From a virus, in IMG/VR virus record IMGVR_UViG_3300009506_000050, positions 1 through 50,361 of that record: 50,361 nt of DNA, one strand, 5' to 3'. The first letter of the stretch is position 1; the number at the start of each line of letters is the position of its first letter. Made by a program: the position numbers and the translations under genes. The notes under the pieces are model-generated. The model worked only from the letters and a program-made list of their open reading frames with translations. It had not been told where the DNA came from and did not search any database. This document shows positions 46,653 to 50,361 of this stretch, one piece after another.

Positions 46653-46952
46653 ATGATAGAACGTATTAAGGAAATGTGGGAAGAAGACTGGATGAACGTA
46701 GCTGGGCACGGATTTTTTGCCTTATGCTTAGTGGCCTTGCTTATTTGTTTTTGGGCGCTTTATAAGGAAGGCCAAAAGTGGGAGATGTTTAAAGCAGAGC
46801 ATAATTGCCGCGTTGTTGCTAAGGTTTCAGGCGAAATGTTCACTGGGGTTGCGCCTGTTGTAGGAGGTGAAGGAGGCGTGGGGATTATAATTAGTTCCAC
46901 GCCTTCTAAAACAGGATGGTTATGCGATGACGGAGTGACTTATTACAGATGA
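46653..46952 (+). CDS. Membrane-anchored conserved phage protein (99 aa)
   Basis: One transmembrane segment (about residues 20-41, FFALCLVALLICFWALY) is followed by WEMFKAEHNCRVVAKVSGEMFTGVAP and, at the end, KTGWLCDDGVTYYR. The FxAEHNCxVV and KTGWLCDDGVTYYR blocks are known from many phage hypothetical proteins. AGGAGA precedes the ATG. The C-terminal domain probably faces the periplasm. Confidence 0.6.
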   Translation: MIERIKEMWEEDWMNVAGHGFFALCLVALLICFWALYKEGQKWEMFKAEHNCRVVAKVSGEMFTGVAPVVGGEGGVGIIISSTPSKTGWLCDDGVTYYR

Positions 46953-46987
46953 CGTCAGCAGAAAAAAACAACGGAGGACAAACAACC

Positions 46988-47428
46988 ATGAAGAAAACCA
47001 TCATCATTCTGATTCTTTTCCTGATTATGCCGCTGGCCGCCCAGGCCGAGCGCATGGAGTGGAATGCAAAAAAGGTTTCGGCCCTGACGGCCTCGACGCT
47101 CTTCCTGTATGCAGATTACAGGCAGACAAGCAAGATCTGCGCATGGGAAAGACGGTGGAGGGATACTCAGGAATTCTATCGGTATGCTCCCCTGGATGCC
47201 AGGATTCGCATGCTTTACAAGACCCATGGAGAAAGCAACAGCTGGTTAGGCCATAAGGCGAAACAGCACAAGGTCAATCAGTATTTCATCAGCATAGAGG
47301 CCCTTTTGATAGGGGCAACATGGTTTCTGGACGATATGCCGGCCCTGGCCATCAATGGCGGAGTAGTATCCGTCCAGTATGACCATGTAAGGCGCAACAT
47401 CAAGGCCGGATGGGGCCTTCAGTTCTGA
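46988..47428 (+). CDS. Exported protein with signal peptide (146 aa)
   Basis: MKKTIIILILFLIMPLAAQAE is a clear Sec signal peptide with a predicted cut after AQA. The mature part has ALTASTLFLYADYRQTSKICAWERRW, and hydrophobic stretches (about 100-120, YFISIEALLIGATWFL) that may lie in or at a membrane. GGAGGA precedes ATG 46988; an in-frame ATG at 46949 overlaps the previous stop but would bury the signal peptide. It might change the host envelope. Function unknown. Confidence 0.6.
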   Translation: MKKTIIILILFLIMPLAAQAERMEWNAKKVSALTASTLFLYADYRQTSKICAWERRWRDTQEFYRYAPLDARIRMLYKTHGESNSWLGHKAKQHKVNQYFISIEALLIGATWFLDDMPALAINGGVVSVQYDHVRRNIKAGWGLQF

Positions 47429-47434
47429 AAGGGG

Positions 47435-47463
47435 TTGACATCGGCCCAGATAAATGTTAGTCT
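47435..47463 (+). promoter_or_regulatory. Promoter with overlapping inverted repeat before the terminator
   Basis: TTGACA at 47435-47440, 17-nt spacer ending in TGT, TAGTCT at 47458-47463. CTGAAAC (47462-47468) and GTTTCAG (47481-47487) form a perfect 7-bp inverted repeat covering the start point, which looks like an operator. Only a short segment lies between it and a strong terminator. Confidence 0.55.
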
Positions 47464-47469
47464 GAAACT

Positions 47470-47590
47470 ACGACCAAGCAGTTTCAGGCGGTATCTATGA
47501 TAGCAAGAAAGGAGGCCGTCATGCACAGGTAAACTGATAAATCGAATGAGCGCGAATCCTAGCCGTACCCTCCGGGGTACGGCTCTTTTT
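47470..47590 (+). ncRNA. Candidate small RNA of about 120 nt
   Basis: A transcript from the 47435 promoter would end at the 47561-47590 terminator after about 120 nt. The only frame with a ribosome site (AAAGGAGG) is ATG CAC AGG TAA at 47521, three codons long. It therefore looks like a small RNA, perhaps with a tiny leader peptide. The 3-prime end overlaps the end of terL on the other strand. Confidence 0.5.
47561..47590 (+). terminator. Rho-independent terminator
   Basis: AGCCGTACCC (47561-47570) and GGGTACGGCT (47575-47584) form a perfect 10-bp stem with a TCCG loop, followed by CTTTTTATTT. It ends the plus-strand island. The T-run overlaps the stop codon of terL (47589-47591, minus strand); on that strand no T-run follows the hairpin. 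Confidence 0.9.
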
Positions 47591-49592
47591 ATTTCTTGCG
47601 GGATATCTGTTTCTCTATCTGGTCCAGAATCCACATGCGGTTGATGGCCTGTAACTGCCTTGTGTCCACCCTGATTCCCTTTTTCATGGCTATAATCCTG
47701 ATGCGCTCGCGCTCCTGTGCAACCTGTAGATCAAGCCATACATCAGCGGCGCATAAAGCATAAACCCGGCAGTCCAGAGCCTCGTTTGAATATGAACCCT
47801 TATGAAATGAGCCGTCTGCATGCATCTCTTCGGATACCAGCATCTTGAAATAATGCGCGTCATAACCCATGCCCTGAGGGAAATCACAGAAGCCCATCCG
47901 CTGGTCTTTGCCCGGGTCCGTCTCGCGTGGGATTTTCAGATTCCGATAAATGTGCTTTTTGTAATGGTTAGTCGCCACATCATAAAAAATGACATCCCCT
48001 GACCGGACATTCTTCGAGGGCTTGTATTTCATCATGTTATGCTGGCTTGTGACGTCGCCTTCGGTTTCCTTGTTCTTTTTGAAGAAGCCCACGCCCTTTG
48101 AAGGATATATCCATCCGGGGACTATATCTGGCCGCTCCGTAAACTGATAAACAGTATCCATGGTAACGCCATCGGCGGAATCAATAAACATCATGCTCGG
48201 GACAAATACCCTTCCGTCAGAACGCCGATATTTGAATTTCTCGTCAAGGATTGCCCATTGAATAAAGGCCTGCCATGCCCCGCTTGAAGGATCCTTGATG
48301 CCCGGGCCGTCTGGCCAGTCGGGGTCCGTGAATACCTTGTACTCTATGCCCCATGTCCGAAAGTTCTTGCCATGGCCCACGACTTCCATCTCGAGGCGGG
48401 GAGGCTTTGCCAGATTCGTCGCGCTCCCCTGCTGGACGTCCATGCCGACTGAAAGGAATAAAACGCCGTCGGGAATATCCCTTTCGGAATATCCGCCCTT
48501 CATGTCCTCAACAATGATTTTGGGCTTGCTTCCTGATTCCTTGTATGGCAGACCTAGCTGCAGGTTATAGAATGGCGCCATGTCTCCGGAGGCCTTGGCA
48601 TTTAGATATTCCTGATAAATGTTCGTCCAGGTAGCAAGGCCCACGGGGACCATCATTTTCGAGATATGGTATGAGCGATGATTTCGCTGTGTCGGGATGG
48701 CCATGGGGCGCCATTGGCCCCTGGCCAGCATCCACGTTTTGTCTGAATTCAAATGCCTGCCGTCACATTTGGGGCATTTCAGCCAGGCATAATCAAGCAT
48801 TTCATTCTCATCGTAAACGGGTACCAGATGCTTGAATTCCATGAAAAACATGTGGCCGCAGTGTTTGCAGGGGACGAAATACTCCCTCTGGTCCCCGAGC
48901 CTGAATTCCTTGAAGACGAGAGAGCCTTCCCATGTGGTAGGGGTCGAAAAGGCCAGGAGCTTCGCTTTCCATAGGAAGGCCTCGAGTCTGCCGCCCAGGA
49001 CTCGAAGGAAGTTGCCCTCTCCCGATCTCAGCTTCTCGGGGGCCCTGTCTATTTCGTCCGCAATGGCGACTTGAACGGAGTCCGAGGCGAGATCCGAGGG
49101 AGACTGGAGCGAGCCCATCTCCAGTGCACCGCCTCCCATGAAGGTTTTGGATAAAGTCTTGTCCCCCGTGCTCCTGGACTTCGTATCCGTATTCGAAGAT
49201 ACAATGCGATTTCTGAGTCCCATGGATGTGATAAGGGGCTCGAGCCGCTTTGTCCATTTGCCGAGGGCCTTATCGGTAGCCGTGAGGTAAAGCATCTTTG
49301 TCGGCCACCATCGCTGCCATGCCCCGATGACGTTCTCGGCAAGCCATGTAACCGCGGACTGGACAGATTTCATGATCGTGGTCCGCTTCACGGGCGAAGA
49401 CGGACTCATGTTTTCCATTATCTCCAGGAGATAAGGCGTCCTGTAGACGTCGACGATACCGGGGAGGGGAGTCCCGGGGGGCATTATGCGCTTGCCGTGT
49501 ATTGCCTCGGCAATCGTTTCGACTCCCTTTTCCGTCGGCTTCTGATCGACTAGATCCGCCAGAAACTCAATATCGCTAACAGGTAGGGGCAA
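47589..49592 (-). CDS. terL: Terminase large subunit (GpA family)
   Basis: A 667-residue GpA-type packaging ATPase and nuclease. PPGTPLPGIVDVYRTPYLLEIMENMS begins the ATPase; FMGGGALEMGSLQSPSDLASDSVQVAIADEID contains the probable Walker B/C region; CKHC...CPKCDG is the zinc finger; SVGMDVQQG begins the RNase H-like nuclease domain with further acidic residues near FIDSADG and NEALDCRVYALCAA. It packages DNA through the portal and cuts at cos or headful sites. The start appears to be TTG 49592, 5 nt after the terS stop, without a clear ribosome site; ATG at residue 37 would cut into the conserved part. Confidence 0.93.
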   Translation of the reverse strand: MPLPVSDIEFLADLVDQKPTEKGVETIAEAIHGKRIMPPGTPLPGIVDVYRTPYLLEIMENMSPSSPVKRTTIMKSVQSAVTWLAENVIGAWQRWWPTKMLYLTATDKALGKWTKRLEPLITSMGLRNRIVSSNTDTKSRSTGDKTLSKTFMGGGALEMGSLQSPSDLASDSVQVAIADEIDRAPEKLRSGEGNFLRVLGGRLEAFLWKAKLLAFSTPTTWEGSLVFKEFRLGDQREYFVPCKHCGHMFFMEFKHLVPVYDENEMLDYAWLKCPKCDGRHLNSDKTWMLARGQWRPMAIPTQRNHRSYHISKMMVPVGLATWTNIYQEYLNAKASGDMAPFYNLQLGLPYKESGSKPKIIVEDMKGGYSERDIPDGVLFLSVGMDVQQGSATNLAKPPRLEMEVVGHGKNFRTWGIEYKVFTDPDWPDGPGIKDPSSGAWQAFIQWAILDEKFKYRRSDGRVFVPSMMFIDSADGVTMDTVYQFTERPDIVPGWIYPSKGVGFFKKNKETEGDVTSQHNMMKYKPSKNVRSGDVIFYDVATNHYKKHIYRNLKIPRETDPGKDQRMGFCDFPQGMGYDAHYFKMLVSEEMHADGSFHKGSYSNEALDCRVYALCAADVWLDLQVAQERERIRIIAMKKGIRVDTRQLQAINRMWILDQIEKQISRKK

Positions 49593-49597
49593 TTAAG

Positions 49598-50275
49598 TTA
49601 AGCCGCTTTTTCCGTCGGGGCAATCTTCTCAGCCCCAAGCTTTATCAGGAATGAATTTTGTTCGCGCTTAATGAGGTTCAATACTCCCATGACTTCCTTG
49701 TCTATGAGATCACATATGCTTCGGACCTTTTCATCTTCATCAATGCCCAGGACCGCAGCGACGTCACTGCTTATTTTCAGGCCTAGCGTCTTCCATTGTC
49801 CATTATCGATCTCATGTATGCCATGGATAAACTTCTGGACCAGAGTTCTTTCAATGAGTTCGCCGCGCTTCTTCTGGTTATCGAGCCTTACTTTATTGAG
49901 CTCTTCCTGCAACTTCTCATTTTTCAGGGAGGTGAATTGCAAAAACTCCTGAAGATCTTCTTCATTTGAGGGAAGGCCCCGGCGTCCATTTTCCTCTGGC
50001 GGTTCCTTATCCTTAGGTTTGGGCGAAGGTTCGGCTTTCTTTTTCTCGGCAGGTTTGCCTTGCGGGCGAGAAAGGGGAGGACCCAGGGCCTTGCCTGGAG
50101 TCGAAGGGGTCCGCAACCAGGCGAGAGTAAGGGGATGATTCAAATCTATCCTGGCCGCCCTGCCCGACCCCTCGACCGGAAGGCGCCCTTCGGATATCGC
50201 CTTCTTGACGGCCTGACGCGTAACTCCTTTTTTTCTCGCTAGTTCTGACTGGTTGACGAGTTTCCGCTCTGGCAT
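49598..50275 (-). CDS. terS: Terminase small subunit (Nu1-like)
   Basis: A 225-residue DNA-binding subunit. Residues about 6-35 (LVNQSELARKKGVTRQAVKKAISEGRLP) form a winged helix-turn-helix as in lambda Nu1. A proline- and charge-rich linker (about 60-110) leads to a helical C-terminal part (LQFTSLKNEKLQEELNKVRLDNQKKRGELIERTLVQKF) that contacts TerL. It recognises the packaging site, expected next to it. The ATG lies 5 nt after a consensus -10 box and lacks a ribosome site, so the message should be leaderless. Confidence 0.85.
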   Translation of the reverse strand: MPERKLVNQSELARKKGVTRQAVKKAISEGRLPVEGSGRAARIDLNHPLTLAWLRTPSTPGKALGPPLSRPQGKPAEKKKAEPSPKPKDKEPPEENGRRGLPSNEEDLQEFLQFTSLKNEKLQEELNKVRLDNQKKRGELIERTLVQKFIHGIHEIDNGQWKTLGLKISSDVAAVLGIDEDEKVRSICDLIDKEVMGVLNLIKREQNSFLIKLGAEKIAPTEKAA

Positions 50276-50280
50276 GCTTA

Positions 50281-50309
50281 ATTGTAAACCAAGGCCCTGG
50301 CTTTGTCAA
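50281..50309 (-). promoter_or_regulatory. Terminase promoter, leaderless layout
   Basis: On the minus strand TTGACA (50309-50304), exactly 17 nt, TACAAT (50286-50281), then TAAGC and ATG 50275. This is the best consensus promoter in the window. The -35 box is one half of a 20-bp palindrome, so a bound protein could switch it. Confidence 0.8.
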
Positions 50310-50321
50310 CCGGTTGACAAA
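50302..50321. promoter_or_regulatory. 20-bp perfect palindrome at the terminase promoter
   Basis: TTTGTCAACCGGTTGACAAA is fully palindromic and covers the -35 box of the terS promoter. It is a good operator candidate for a dimeric regulator, or a TerS binding site, since it lies only 27 nt upstream of the terS start and 25 nt from the terminal repeat. Confidence 0.6.
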
Positions 50322-50346
50322 ACATCCGCACCCGCTTTTAACCGCG

Positions 50347-50361
50347 GTCGCGATTCACAAT
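50347..50361. repeat. Right copy of 15-bp terminal direct repeat
   Basis: Same 15 bases as 1-15. Together they place the physical or assembly end of the molecule between terS and the 64-804 gene. Confidence 0.9.

Noticed and set aside
50314-50342. Plus-strand promoter from the other half of the palindrome (TTGACA, then TTTAAC)
   Set aside because: The -10 is weak and no plus-strand gene follows; it points into the minus-strand 64-804 gene.
1-50361. Integrase, CI-type repressor, transposase, tRNA genes or CRISPR array
   Set aside because: None found on reading both strands; two small RHH/HTH proteins alone do not show a lysogeny module. A tRNAscan and profile search would be the decisive check.

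Overview
The window looks like a complete or nearly complete genome of a tailed phage with a contractile tail (myovirus) infecting a Gram-negative bacterium. Supporting this are a GpA-type terminase, a lambda-type portal, a ClpP-like prohead protease, an E-type capsid protein, a Mu-type tail (sheath, tube, gp44/45/46/47/48-like baseplate proteins), a lysozyme next to a 3-TM holin, and a possible spanin. The host cannot be named from the sequence. No integrase, transposase, CI-type repressor, DNA polymerase, tRNA or CRISPR array was seen, so nothing supports lysogeny. The first 15 bases recur exactly as the last 15 and lie about 70 bp upstream of terS, which suggests a circularising or cos-ended molecule.

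Layout. (1) 64-804, minus strand: a possible minor tail gene just across the termini from terS. (2) 805-1220: AT-rich intergenic region with a DnaA-box-like site, hairpins and the promoter/operator of a ribbon-helix-helix protein; the best candidate for an origin or control region. (3) 1221-18580, plus strand: early and accessory genes. These include a radical SAM enzyme, two DNA methyltransferases (one with an overlapping second-frame ORF), a very small DNA ligase-like protein, a YqaJ exonuclease/RecT recombination pair, a DUF5131 protein, a primase-helicase, a PAPS-reductase-like protein, a helix-turn-helix/RHH regulator, an SF2 helicase and many small Zn-ribbon or membrane proteins in tightly overlapping cassettes. 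(4) 18619-18960, minus: VRR-NUC nuclease. (5) 19052-45203, minus: late genes, from right to left portal, decoration-like proteins, lysis cassette, protease, scaffold, decoration, capsid, connectors, sheath, tube, chaperones, tape measure, baseplate and two paralogous tail fibres. (6) 45402-47590, plus: a small accessory island ending in a possible short RNA and a strong terminator. (7) 47589-50275, minus: terL and terS.

How it works together. YqaJ, RecT and the ligase-like protein suggest recombination-linked replication or end-joining, with the primase-helicase and SF2 helicase opening the template. The two methyltransferases probably protect the genome from restriction. Late proteins build a short contractile-tailed particle.

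The most unusual signal is regulatory. At least seven promoters share an exact TTGACA -35 box and a TG 14-15 nt further on that marks an extended -10 box. Separately, five genes (the minor tail gene, the 13842 gene, VRR-NUC, the portal-upstream gene and terS) have a -10 hexamer only 5-6 nt before the start codon and no Shine-Dalgarno sequence, which predicts leaderless mRNAs at the heads of several transcription units.
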